DNA of 64,000 nucleotides from [Clostridium] leptum DSM 753. GTDB taxonomy: Bacteria > Bacillota > Clostridia > Oscillospirales > Acutalibacteraceae. Shown here one piece after another: positions 52,644 through 60,396 of this stretch; positions within the stretch are counted from its first letter, which is position 1, and each line of letters begins with the position of its first letter. Under the pieces are notes generated by a model that was given only the letters and a program-made list of their open reading frames with translations, was not told where the DNA came from and did not search any database. The stretch is from positions 248,001 to 312,000 of the forward strand of contig DS480347.1 of the NCBI GenBank assembly GCA_000154345.1, given 5' to 3'. Position numbers and translations under genes: made by a program.

Positions 52644-53030
52644 GCCGTTCTATCGATAGAGCTTAGCCCGCTGCGCCGGCGTAGGATTTGAAAAGCTTGA
52701 CGGCTGCAACCGGCCCGCCGGCAAAAGCCAGGTTTTCACCGCAGGCTGATGTGGGTTCCGCTCTTGGCACGGAGAAGCCGGCTCTCCCAGCAGTCCCCTG
52801 AAAAATACGGGACATCCTCCATTTACACTGTGTGATTTCCTGTTATCGATTTCATATGGAAAATCGATGATCGTCTGCTGGCAGCGCGTCACGCCGACAG
52901 ATATTTTTGGACGAGGAGAGAAAAGTTCCGTACATTCTGCCGAAATGCGGGGAAATCCCTTGTTTCCCCGCGGGATGTATGATAAATTATTAACCGTCAG
53001 TAAGAGCCGCGTCAAATTTTTAACGCGGCG
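52644..53030. other. Gene-free leader region before the glycine riboswitch
   Basis: Two hairpins are visible: GCGGGGAAA/TTTCCCCGC (about 52949-52972) and GCCGCGT/ACGCGGC (about 53006-53029). The first resembles the 5' part of a glycine aptamer only loosely (GGAGAGAAAA near 52915, GCCGAA near 52939) and has no TCTCAGGCAAA partner, so a complete second aptamer is not supported. Confidence 0.5.
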
Positions 53031-53118
53031 ACTCTCTGGAGAGTCCCGGTTTTCGGGAGCCGAAGGTGTAAGGCGGAGCTTCCGCTGATCTCTCAGGCAA
53101 AAGGACAGAGGACACAAA
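53031..53118 (+). ncRNA. Glycine riboswitch (single aptamer)
   Basis: The conserved core is clear: CTCTGGAGAG (P1/P2 start), GCCGAAGGTGTAAG (53059-53072) and TCTCAGGCAAAAGGACAGAG (53091-53110). A terminator follows at 53138-53169 and then an AGCS amino-acid symporter. Glycine binding would change folding of the leader and so set symporter expression; whether it is an on or off switch is not decided by the sequence alone. Confidence 0.92.
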
Positions 53119-53137
53119 TGCTTTTGTCTTTTCTCCA

Positions 53138-53169
53138 GAAAGCCGGACTTGTTCGGCTTTCATTTTTTT
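53138..53169 (+). terminator. Riboswitch-linked terminator
   Basis: GAAAGCCG pairs with CGGCTTTC (53138-53161), followed by ATTTTTTTG. It lies between the glycine aptamer and the symporter start. Confidence 0.85.
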
Positions 53170-53187
53170 GAAGGGGAATGGAAGGGT

Positions 53188-54603
53188 ATGTTTGAAAAAA
53201 TTAATGAATGGATTAAATGGCTTGACGGTGCGATCTGGGGCCTGCCGCTGATTATTTTTATTTTAGCGGCCGGAATTTTCATGACCATACGTCTGGGAGG
53301 GCTTCAAATCAGAAAGCTGCCTAAGGCGCTGAAGTACATGGTCAAAAACGAGGAAGGCGGCCACGGAGAGGTGAGCAGCTTTGGCGCTCTGTGCACCGCG
53401 CTTTCCGCGACCATCGGCACCGGCAATATTGTCGGCGTGGCTACCGCCGTGGTAGCCGGAGGACCCGGCGCCCTGTTTTGGATGTGGATCGCGGCTTTCT
53501 TCGGCATGGCCACTAAATTTTCAGAGGGCGTGCTTGCCATCAAATACCGTCATATCTGCGAAGACGGACACGTATTGGGCGGACCCTTTTATTATATTGA
53601 AAAAGGCATGGGAAAGCGATGGAAGTGGCTTGCTAAGCTGTTCGCTTTCTTTGGCATGTGCGTGGGTCTGTTCGGAATCGGCACCTTTACCCAGGTCAAC
53701 GGCATTTCCTCCGCGGTGAAAAATTTCTTCGACGCGGATTCAAGGCATACAGTAAATCTTTTTGGGGCGGAGTATTCCTACACTGTAATCATCGCCGGAG
53801 TGATCGTCGCGGTTTGCGTCGCTTTGGTTATCCTCGGCGGATTGGGAAGAATCGCTCAGGTTTCCCAGATCGTAGTGCCCTTTATGGCCATCATATATGT
53901 AGTGTTCTGCGTCCTTCTCCTAGGCTTTAACTATCAGGCCATTCCAAACGCTTTAGCTGCTATCGTGGAGGGCGCTTTCAATCCTCAGGCGGTAACCGGC
54001 GGTATTGTCGGAAGCATCGCCATCGCCATGCAGATGGGAATTGCGAGAGGGATTTTCTCTAATGAGGCTGGCTTAGGCTCCGCGCCGATCGCAGCTGCGG
54101 CTGCAAAGACCAAGGAGCCGGTCCGCCAGGGCCTGGTGTCTATGACCGGAACCTTTATTGACACTATCGTTATCTGCACCATGACCGGCCTGTGCATTGT
54201 GATTACCGGCTCCTGGAACGTGGGCCTGGAGGGTGTTGCCGTTACCACACGGGCGTTCCAAAACGGCTTGCCCTTTGACCCGAAAATCGCTTCCTTTATC
54301 TTAATGGCCTGTCTGGTGTTTTTTGCCTTTACCACCATTCTTGGCTGGGATTATTACGGTGAGCGCTGCCTGGAATATTTTTCCGGCGGCAGCCAAAAGG
54401 CGGTTTTGATTTATCGCTGGCTTTATATTTTGGCAGTGTTTTTCGGCCCCTATATGACAGTGGAGGCGGTTTGGAATATCGCGGATATTTTCAACGGCTT
54501 GATGGCCTTCCCGAACTTAATCGCGATCGTCGCCTTGAGCGGCGTGGTGTGTAAGGAAACCAGGGATTACTTTAAGCGCTTAAAAGAGAGAAGCGATATT
54601 TAA
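53188..54603 (+). CDS. AGCS family Na+:alanine/glycine symporter
   Basis: The 471-residue protein has about ten or more membrane helices and the AGCS pattern CTALSATIGTGNIVGVATAV near the start, and GLGSAPIAAAAAKT in the second half. It takes up alanine or glycine with Na+. The glycine riboswitch upstream argues for glycine as substrate. GGAAGGGT fits the ATG at 53188; the longer frame from 53149 begins inside the terminator and is rejected. Confidence 0.95.
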   Translation: MFEKINEWIKWLDGAIWGLPLIIFILAAGIFMTIRLGGLQIRKLPKALKYMVKNEEGGHGEVSSFGALCTALSATIGTGNIVGVATAVVAGGPGALFWMWIAAFFGMATKFSEGVLAIKYRHICEDGHVLGGPFYYIEKGMGKRWKWLAKLFAFFGMCVGLFGIGTFTQVNGISSAVKNFFDADSRHTVNLFGAEYSYTVIIAGVIVAVCVALVILGGLGRIAQVSQIVVPFMAIIYVVFCVLLLGFNYQAIPNALAAIVEGAFNPQAVTGGIVGSIAIAMQMGIARGIFSNEAGLGSAPIAAAAAKTKEPVRQGLVSMTGTFIDTIVICTMTGLCIVITGSWNVGLEGVAVTTRAFQNGLPFDPKIASFILMACLVFFAFTTILGWDYYGERCLEYFSGGSQKAVLIYRWLYILAVFFGPYMTVEAVWNIADIFNGLMAFPNLIAIVALSGVVCKETRDYFKRLKERSDI

Positions 54604-55101
54604 GCTTGTCGGAACGGCCTTCAAATTTCTGGCTTCCTTGGAATTTTGACAATAACCACTCAGGCTTCGGTGGCCGGGCAGTATGCGGAAATTCTTCTAG
54701 GGCCTGGTACAGGCTGCTTCCTCAAGGGAAATAGAACAATATCTGCTTTGCTGACCCTGCTGTCTGGAAACGGGCTATAACCGGTACCGCCGGCCTGTGA
54801 GATAGGTACACTGCTGCTTGCCATTCCGTATACTTTTGCTTTGTAAAAGCCGTTTCCCCTTGAAAAGCCTTCCGTCAAAGCTTTTTCCCGATAGGACCAG
54901 CGAAAATTCGTTTAAGCGCCAAAAGCAAAGCGGCCCGGAGCGTTTGCTCCAGGGCCGCTTTTTTACGAATATCACTGGCTAAAAGATATGCGGAATCTTA
55001 TTTTCGTCTTTCGATATTTTCAGCCCCTTTCCCAGCCGTACCGCCTCGCCGGTGAGAAAGGGGAGAGAACTGCCAAAGAAAGCGCTGAAACCGCTGGGTG
55101 T
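54604..55101. other. Gene-free stretch between convergent genes
   Basis: Short frames here lack ribosome sites. One terminator is clear at 54928-54965. Confidence 0.55.
54928..54965. terminator. Strong terminator between convergent genes
   Basis: AAAGCGGCCC pairs with GGGCCGCTTT, with a second inner stem GGAGC/GCTCC, followed by TTTTTT. Confidence 0.85.
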
Positions 55102-55716
55102 TTAAGGGATTCCTAATGCGTCCTTTGCCAAACGGTCCGCGCGGTCGTTAAACTGATCGCCGGAATGGCCCTTGACCTTCACAAAGGTGATTTGCAGCCT
55201 TTGTGAAGACGCAAGATAATACTGCCGGTATGTCTTGGTGGCTTCCTTATTGGCCTTCCATTCCCCGGTGCACCATTTGGCGATTCCCTCATAATCATGA
55301 TGGATTTCTAAGCTTTGGATTTCCCGTTCCAGACAAAAAGCAATCGCCGCTTCGCTGCCCTTAATTTCTCCCGCTACATTGCGCATGGCGGCCAGATCAG
55401 GGTCATTAAATTTTTGAGAAATTTCAAAGGCTTCCCCTTGATAAAAAATTACCGCGCCGCAGGCAAATTCTCCGGTACCCGCATGATAGCTTCCGTCTAC
55501 GTAGGCAACGGCCTCTGCGTTCGCTTCAGCTTTTTGAGGCACATCCGCCTGCCCGCCCACAAATCCTGTCTCCAAAAAGCGCTGGGCCTCCCCGCGGGTT
55601 GGAAAGCTTTTAAACGACGCTCCCGGATACCCGGTCACCTGCTGCTGGCATTGGCTCCAGCTGGTAAAAATTCCGGTGGTTCTGCCTTTTCGAACGGCAT
55701 AAAACTTTGCTGCCAT
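55102..55716 (-). CDS. RNase H family protein with N-terminal viroplasmin domain
   Basis: The 204-residue protein has a caulimovirus viroplasmin-like N-terminal domain (KFYAVRKGRTTGIFTSW, about 3-45) that binds RNA-DNA hybrids and a type 1 RNase H domain (about 70-200) with YVDGSYH, a conserved Glu in NVAGEIKG, and an Asp in ADRLAKDA. It removes RNA from RNA-DNA hybrids. The ATG at 55716 gives the normal MAAKFYAV start; upstream ribosome binding is weak. Confidence 0.93.
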   Translation of the reverse strand: MAAKFYAVRKGRTTGIFTSWSQCQQQVTGYPGASFKSFPTRGEAQRFLETGFVGGQADVPQKAEANAEAVAYVDGSYHAGTGEFACGAVIFYQGEAFEISQKFNDPDLAAMRNVAGEIKGSEAAIAFCLEREIQSLEIHHDYEGIAKWCTGEWKANKEATKTYRQYYLASSQRLQITFVKVKGHSGDQFNDRADRLAKDALGIP

Positions 55717-55789
55717 GATTCGCACATCGCTTTCTATATTTCAAACTTAATTTTCAATCTAAAAATATCTTACCGGAGAGGGCATCAAA

Positions 55790-56065
55790 TCAGGTTTCTT
55801 CCAGCAGATCTTTTTCCTCTGGGTGCTTTTCAAACCATGCCGCGGCATAAGAGCATACCGGCCGTGCTTTTTTGCCTTGACGCCGGATCGAATCCACCGC
55901 CTGCCGCAGCAGCTTAGAGGCTGTCCCCTGACCTCTCAGGGATTCGTCTACAAAGGTGTGGTCGATAACAGCGGTATTTCCATCGTCGGGAAAGGTCACC
56001 TCGGCTAACAGCTTCCCGTTGGCGTCTACGGCGTAAATTCTTCCTTTTTCCTCAAGAAATTCCAT
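55790..56065 (-). CDS. Small GNAT-type acetyltransferase (NATD1/YjdJ-like)
   Basis: The 91-residue protein is a minimal GNAT domain with VDESLRGQGTASKLL for acetyl-CoA and VCSYAAAWFEKHPE at the end, as in the NATD1/YjdJ group. The substrate is unknown. AGGAGG precedes the ATG. It is 82 bases after PlsY on the same strand. Confidence 0.9.
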   Translation of the reverse strand: MEFLEEKGRIYAVDANGKLLAEVTFPDDGNTAVIDHTFVDESLRGQGTASKLLRQAVDSIRRQGKKARPVCSYAAAWFEKHPEEKDLLEET

Positions 56066-56147
56066 AAGAATCCTCCTTTCTCATGTCGAAAAACAGTATG
56101 GCGAATGCCCAAGGTTTTCATCGTTTTTACGAAGAACTGCCGAAAAG

Positions 56148-56807
56148 CTAACGGTCGGCTGTACCGGACTTTTTAGGATCGAACAGCGCGGGAAGTATCT
56201 CAATTTGAAATTTCTCTTTTTCCTCTGGCCGCAGATGCTTGCCCACGACAATAAGGCACACCAAAAGGCAGCCGCAGAAAATAGAGGTTTCCAGTCTCCC
56301 CTGAAGCCAATAGGCGTAAACACAGTAAATAGCGAACAATGTGTAGGTCGCGATGGAACGGAGCCTATGTGGATTGATGACAACGCCGATAGAAAGGAAA
56401 ATATAGAGGGTAGCCAAAGCGAACACCACATGGTACCAGGGAAGAAGCCCCAGCAGCACGCCAAAGGAAACAGCGATAGCTTTTCCGCCCTTTCCTTTCC
56501 AGAAGGGGGAAAAGGCATGGCCGAATACCGGCGCGGAAATCACAGGGGTAAACCACCAGCTGGTAAAATCTAGATGATGCATAGCGATAAAGACCGGAAA
56601 AAACCCCTTTAAGATATCCAAAACCACGCAGACAAGCCCCACTCTCCAGCCGGCGCATTTCACCGCGTTGGCGGCGCCGGGATTTCCGTCGTCGCTCAGC
56701 TTCGTGATGTCCAGATGGCAGAACCAACGGGGAATCAGATAGCTGTATAGGATGCTGCCGGAGAGATAGCCCGCGAACATAAAAAACAGATAGCTTAAAA
56801 CATGCAT
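56148..56807 (-). CDS. PlsY-like glycerol-3-phosphate acyltransferase
   Basis: The 219-residue membrane protein has the PlsY landmarks: GYLSGSILYSYLI in the first helix, GNPGAANAVKCAG, and the substrate loop HAFSPFWKGKGGKAIAV. PlsY moves an acyl group from acyl-phosphate to glycerol 3-phosphate, the first step of phospholipid synthesis. It overlaps the glycosyltransferase gene by 13 bases. Asp replaces Ser in the usual SGN motif (SDDGNPG), and a second PlsY elsewhere in the genome is possible. Confidence 0.85.
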   Translation of the reverse strand: MHVLSYLFFMFAGYLSGSILYSYLIPRWFCHLDITKLSDDGNPGAANAVKCAGWRVGLVCVVLDILKGFFPVFIAMHHLDFTSWWFTPVISAPVFGHAFSPFWKGKGGKAIAVSFGVLLGLLPWYHVVFALATLYIFLSIGVVINPHRLRSIATYTLFAIYCVYAYWLQGRLETSIFCGCLLVCLIVVGKHLRPEEKEKFQIEILPALFDPKKSGTADR

Positions 56808-57931
56808 GGCGTTACCTCATCTGAGCCTACCGCTTGCCGCAGCAGACCGCAGATTTCCTCCGCGGAGCCGGCGTTGGTATTGCGCCGCTGGGCCTCCGCC
56901 ATACGAAAGCGCAGAAACTGGTTTTCACACAGAAGCTTAGCGTACTTCGCCTGCTGAGCCGGTTCCTGGCAATAATAGGACATTCCCCGTCTTGCGAAAA
57001 AGGCAGCGTTCCTGTTTTCGCAGCCGGGAATGGGAGCGGTATGGATCAAGGGAACGCCTTTCACAGCGGCCTCTGTGCTGGTTAAACCGCCGGGCTTTGA
57101 AAACAGTACGTCGCAGGCGTCCATGTATAGAGGAATTTTTTTGGTAAATCCTTGAATTATCACATTGGGATGGCCCTTGCATTGATTTTCCAGAGATTCC
57201 TTCAGCTTTGCGTTGTTCCCACAGATCACTACGATCACCGCGCGGCTGCCATATAGGTTCACCAGCTCCTGGATGGTGTCTTCGATTCTTCCGTAGCCCA
57301 TGCTGCCGGTCATAATCAGAAACACAGGCAGCCGGGAGGGCAAGCCTAATATTTCCCGCGCTTCCTGCCGGCTTCCTCTCGTGCGGAAAGGCTTGGAAAC
57401 AGGAATACCCAGCGGATACAATTTTTCTTTGGGCATTTGCTTTTTCCGAAATTCTTCCACTAAATCCTTATGGGGAAGAATGTAATAGTCGCATTCGGTT
57501 TCCTCCCAGAAAGGGATGCAGGTGTAATCAGTAGCGATGGCCAGCGTTTTTACCGGCAGACGGTTTTCCCGCTTTAGGCTGGTGAGCACCTCGGCCGGGA
57601 ACAGGTGGGAGGTGACGACCGCGTCAAAGGAGCGGGAGATTAAATGCTCATACAGCTTATCCCGGTAAAGGCGGTTGGCCCAGTAAACGGGAGACTTGTG
57701 CTTCGGAGTGCTGATAGCTCTGCCGGCTTTATAAAGCAAACCGAAAACGCTGGGCACCCGGGTAGTCAACACATAGGTTTTCTCCACTTTTTTAGAGACA
57801 TTGCTGCTGACCAAGGACAGGACATCTAAAAATTCGCAGGTATCGCCTTGCTCCCGCAGGGTTTCCGCAACGGCACGGGCCGCCGCGTTATGGCCCTCGC
57901 CGGTTCTGCAGGATAAAATGAGTACGTTCAG
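56795..57931 (-). CDS. MGDG-synthase-type glycosyltransferase, probable CTG start
   Basis: The 378-residue protein is a family 28-type lipid glycosyltransferase: the N-terminal LILSCRTGEGHNAAARA of MGDG synthases, DYTCIPFW in the middle and FSKPGGLTSTEA near the end. It would move a sugar to diacylglycerol on the inner membrane face. Without an unusual start it would begin at 57814 and miss its first 39 residues, including the conserved GEGHNAAA. The reading frame upstream is open only to a TGA and holds no ATG, GTG or TTG before this motif; GGAGGG lies seven bases before a CTG at 57931, which is taken as start. It overlaps plsY downstream. Confidence 0.85.
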   Translation of the reverse strand: MNVLILSCRTGEGHNAAARAVAETLREQGDTCEFLDVLSLVSSNVSKKVEKTYVLTTRVPSVFGLLYKAGRAISTPKHKSPVYWANRLYRDKLYEHLISRSFDAVVTSHLFPAEVLTSLKRENRLPVKTLAIATDYTCIPFWEETECDYYILPHKDLVEEFRKKQMPKEKLYPLGIPVSKPFRTRGSRQEAREILGLPSRLPVFLIMTGSMGYGRIEDTIQELVNLYGSRAVIVVICGNNAKLKESLENQCKGHPNVIIQGFTKKIPLYMDACDVLFSKPGGLTSTEAAVKGVPLIHTAPIPGCENRNAAFFARRGMSYYCQEPAQQAKYAKLLCENQFLRFRMAEAQRRNTNAGSAEEICGLLRQAVGSDEVTPCMF

Positions 57932-57950
57932 AACGAACCCTCCTTTATGT

Positions 57951-58766
57951 TCAGTTCAGCATCAGCGCCATATAAGCGCCATGCATGGGAAAGGGTTTCG
58001 ATAAAAACTTTATCATGCCAAAGTCCATGGTTTGTTCCGTTTGGAACAGCCCGCCGCCGCAGTAGCCCTTCGCCTGCTGGCAACCGTAAACCCCGCAGAT
58101 TCCACGAACAAGCTCGGCGGCCGCTTGTGGGCTCTGGGCGAACAATTCCTCGATAAAAACCTGTTTTTTCTCTTTCCGGGCGACGGCGTAGCCCCTGCCG
58201 GTGGCGAAGCACTCCGCTTTCAAAAGGGTTAAGTCCTCGGCTACGGCCTGAGAGGCTTTCGGATTCAGCTGGACAAAGGGCCTGGAGGCATTAGCCCTCC
58301 GCAGGCTGGCCAGCCCGCCGGCGGTCACTGGGGAAGCGGAGAGCGTTTCGGCCGCCGCGGGAACGGACTCAACGGAAAAAGCATGGCGGTAAAACCGTGT
58401 TTCATAACCAAAACGGCGGTAGAAAGCGAACAAATCAGGCGTTTGGGGAATCAGCACGCTGAACTCAGCGCCCTTTCGTTTTTCCTCTTGTTCAGCATAT
58501 TCCAATAATGCCGACATCAGACCTTTTCCGCGGTGAGATTTTTTTGTGGCGACCCCGTAAAGGTAAATTCCTTCCTTTCCCTGGAGGGAGCAAGGCACCG
58601 CGCAAGCCATGCAAACCACCGCGCGTTCTTCCTCCAGGACATAAATATGCTGATAGCCGCTGAAGCCTTCAAACACAAATTTTGCGCTTTCCTCGCCTTC
58701 CCCAAAGGCCTCCAGCCACAGCCCGCACAGATCAGGGTAATCCTGCTTAACGCTTAACCGAAACAT
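57951..58766 (-). CDS. GNAT family N-acetyltransferase
   Basis: The 271-residue protein has a GNAT domain in its first half with the acetyl-CoA loop KSHRGKGLMSAL and the FAFYRRFGYE ending, and a further helical half of unknown role, a layout like that of Eis-type two-domain acetyltransferases. GGAGGAG precedes the ATG. Its start overlaps the end of the DUF2156 gene by 13 bases, and the glycosyltransferase follows 19 bases downstream. Confidence 0.85.
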   Translation of the reverse strand: MFRLSVKQDYPDLCGLWLEAFGEGEESAKFVFEGFSGYQHIYVLEEERAVVCMACAVPCSLQGKEGIYLYGVATKKSHRGKGLMSALLEYAEQEEKRKGAEFSVLIPQTPDLFAFYRRFGYETRFYRHAFSVESVPAAAETLSASPVTAGGLASLRRANASRPFVQLNPKASQAVAEDLTLLKAECFATGRGYAVARKEKKQVFIEELFAQSPQAAAELVRGICGVYGCQQAKGYCGGGLFQTEQTMDFGMIKFLSKPFPMHGAYMALMLN

Positions 58767-59683
58767 CCGGTTTCTCCTCCTAATAGATCGGCACAGAATT
58801 TTTCCTGCAGGAAAGCGGGATTATAGGAAAGCTTAGCTTTCCGCAGGCCTTCCTCTGAAACGTCATCCTCCCGGTTGATCCATTGATAATCCCCGCAGAA
58901 GCGCCGGGCAAACTCCCGGTTAATAATATTATAAGCGCCGTTGACATCGTACAGCGCCTTTTCCACATGTACGTCGAACACCCGGCCGCTCACCGGACTG
59001 CCGTAGGAAAAGGCGATGATTTTTCCATCCGCCCGGATGAGGCCGCCAGACAGCTCAAGCTCGAAAAAGTGCTTTAAGCCCATCTCAACAGCAAGGTGCT
59101 CCGTTTGGATTCCGGTATCCTGGCTGTTGCCGTAAAGCTGACTCCAGGCGTTGTTAAAGGCCCGAACCTCCTCAAGGTTTTCCGGAGTGATCGGCTCAAA
59201 TACAAAGTCCGGATGCTCCCGCAGGAAACGGGAAACGTGGTTCCTCTTCTTTTGAAATTTTTTCCCAGGCAGGTTTTGCAGCTCCTCGCTGCTGTAGATG
59301 TAATCGAAGGTACCGCGGCAGGAGGTAAAGGCAAAGATGCCGGGGAACTGCTCCTCCAGCCACGCTTTGTCCCGCTGGGAAAGAGAATACAGCCGGGGCA
59401 TTTTGCCGTGGACGGCGGCATCCTGGACGATTTCCCGAATCGCCGCCCGCTTGTCGCCGTCTCCTTCGGGGAACAAGTAAAGATAAGGAGAGTCGGGAGT
59501 GTTGGGGTGGTCAAAGCACCGGGCGATGACAAAATCCTGGAACCGGGCTAAATCCGTATGATAAACCGGGCTCCAAACGAAAAGATTCGCAAAGGTGTAG
59601 CCGCAGCTGATACAGTCTGCTTTCAGCAGAAGCGGGCGCGCCCATGCACCGTCTGCGGCGGTAATTGGCTTAAATTCCAGCAT
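58754..59683 (-). CDS. DUF2156 (phosphatidylglycerol lysyltransferase C-terminal-like) protein
   Basis: The 309-residue protein is a double-GNAT DUF2156 member: LEFKPITAADGAW at the start, CGYTFANLFVW, KKFQKKRNHVSRFLRE and YDVNGAYNIINREFAR. The related MprF C-terminal domain transfers aminoacyl groups from tRNA to membrane lipid; stand-alone members are uncharacterised. AGGA precedes the ATG at 59683; the frame reaches 59761, but that lies next to the promoter. It opens the lipid gene run on this strand. Confidence 0.88.
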   Translation of the reverse strand: MLEFKPITAADGAWARPLLLKADCISCGYTFANLFVWSPVYHTDLARFQDFVIARCFDHPNTPDSPYLYLFPEGDGDKRAAIREIVQDAAVHGKMPRLYSLSQRDKAWLEEQFPGIFAFTSCRGTFDYIYSSEELQNLPGKKFQKKRNHVSRFLREHPDFVFEPITPENLEEVRAFNNAWSQLYGNSQDTGIQTEHLAVEMGLKHFFELELSGGLIRADGKIIAFSYGSPVSGRVFDVHVEKALYDVNGAYNIINREFARRFCGDYQWINREDDVSEEGLRKAKLSYNPAFLQEKFCADLLGGETGCFG

Positions 59684-59776
59684 AACTATCCTAGACCTGA
59701 TTTCTCCGGCGGGGGAATGATCATTTTTCAGGCTCAGCCGCCGGTCAGAGCCCTTTTCCATGATAGATTTAAGAGT

Positions 59777-59785
59777 ATTATATCA
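59777..59785 (-). promoter_or_regulatory. Extended -10 promoter of the DUF2156-plsY run
   Basis: On the minus strand TGATATAAT (extended -10, TATAAT at 59777-59782) with only a poor -35 (TTACAA). Transcription would begin near 59770. Confidence 0.55.
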
Positions 59786-59946
59786 CATATTTTCAGTTTT
59801 TGTAAAAAAATGTATTTTCTGCTTGAAAGTTTATCGTCTTGCTTTTGTTAATATGGCTGAAACAGCCGAACCCTATACCTAGTTCCAAAACCGCAGGACG
59901 CTGGAAGAAGGTGCCGTTCCTTTCTCTAAAAAATGGACAAAACATT

Positions 59947-59970
59947 CCCGGAAATTATTCCGGGGTTTTT
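59947..59970 (+). terminator. Orphan plus-strand terminator hairpin
   Basis: CCCGGAA pairs with TTCCGGG around ATTA, followed by GTTTTTG. No gene on the plus strand lies upstream of it, only about 190 bases of intergenic DNA. Confidence 0.65.
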
Positions 59971-59971
59971 G

Positions 59972-60000
59972 TTGAAATGTTGAACAAAGCATAGTATAAT
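59972..60000 (+). promoter_or_regulatory. Promoter of the hydrogenase operon
   Basis: TTGAAA (59972-59977), a 17-base spacer and TATAAT (59995-60000). The leader to the GTG at 60151 is about 145 nt. Confidence 0.75.
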
Positions 60001-60032
60001 AACTCTAGATTCTTTTTGGCATCAAGGGGCTT

Positions 60033-60076
60033 GTCTGCGGATTTTTAATCGTTAAAAAATTATCAAACTCGCAGAC
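60033..60076 (+). promoter_or_regulatory. Stem-loop in the hydrogenase operon leader
   Basis: GTCTGCG (60033-60039) pairs with CGCAGAC (60070-60076); inside lies another inverted repeat, TTTTTAA-TCG-TTAAAAA. It has no U-run after it, so it is not a terminator. It could be an RNA control element or an operator; the inner repeat resembles but does not match a Rex box (spacer is 3, not 4). Confidence 0.5.
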
Positions 60077-60150
60077 GAAGCGCGAAAAGAAGAGATTATC
60101 CCTTAGATTTATGTGTGACAAGAGATTAATGGAAAGGCGGAGAGTTTGGC

Positions 60151-60396
60151 GTGGATGTTGTAGTGTGTATTGGCAGTTCCTGCCATCTGAAGGGCTCCAG
60201 AGATGTGATCCAGATTTTAGAGCGGAACATCGCTCTGAACGGCCTGAAGGACCAAGTGAATTTAAGAGGCTCTTTCTGCATGGGCCGCTGCCAGGGAGGC
60301 GTCAGCGTAACGGTGGACGGCAAGGATTTTTCCGTTTCTCCCTCGACCACCGAGGAGTTTTTCAACCGTGAGATTTTGGGGAGGATGTCCATATGA
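60151..60396 (+). CDS. Thioredoxin-like [2Fe-2S] ferredoxin (NuoE/HydC-type)
   Basis: The 81-residue protein has the four-cysteine pattern of thioredoxin-like ferredoxins: Cys6 and Cys11 (CIGSSC), Cys43 and Cys47 (CMGRC). These carry electrons to or from hydrogenases and Nuo-type complexes. GGCGGAG precedes a GTG at 60151. Its ATGA end overlaps the next gene, a hydrogenase-like protein, so they are coupled. An alternative frame at 60111-60371 is a shadow. Confidence 0.88.
   Translation: MDVVVCIGSSCHLKGSRDVIQILERNIALNGLKDQVNLRGSFCMGRCQGGVSVTVDGKDFSVSPSTTEEFFNREILGRMSI

Noticed and set aside
52905..52975. Second glycine aptamer upstream of the complete one
   Set aside because: Some core words are present, but the TCTCAGGCAAA half is missing.
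54660..54878. 72-codon minus-strand frame between the symporter and RNase H
   Set aside because: No ribosome site and no family pattern; it lies in a gap between convergent genes.
60111..60371. 86-codon frame overlapping the ferredoxin gene
   Set aside because: The frame starting with GTG at 60151 has the complete four-cysteine ferredoxin pattern; this one has none.
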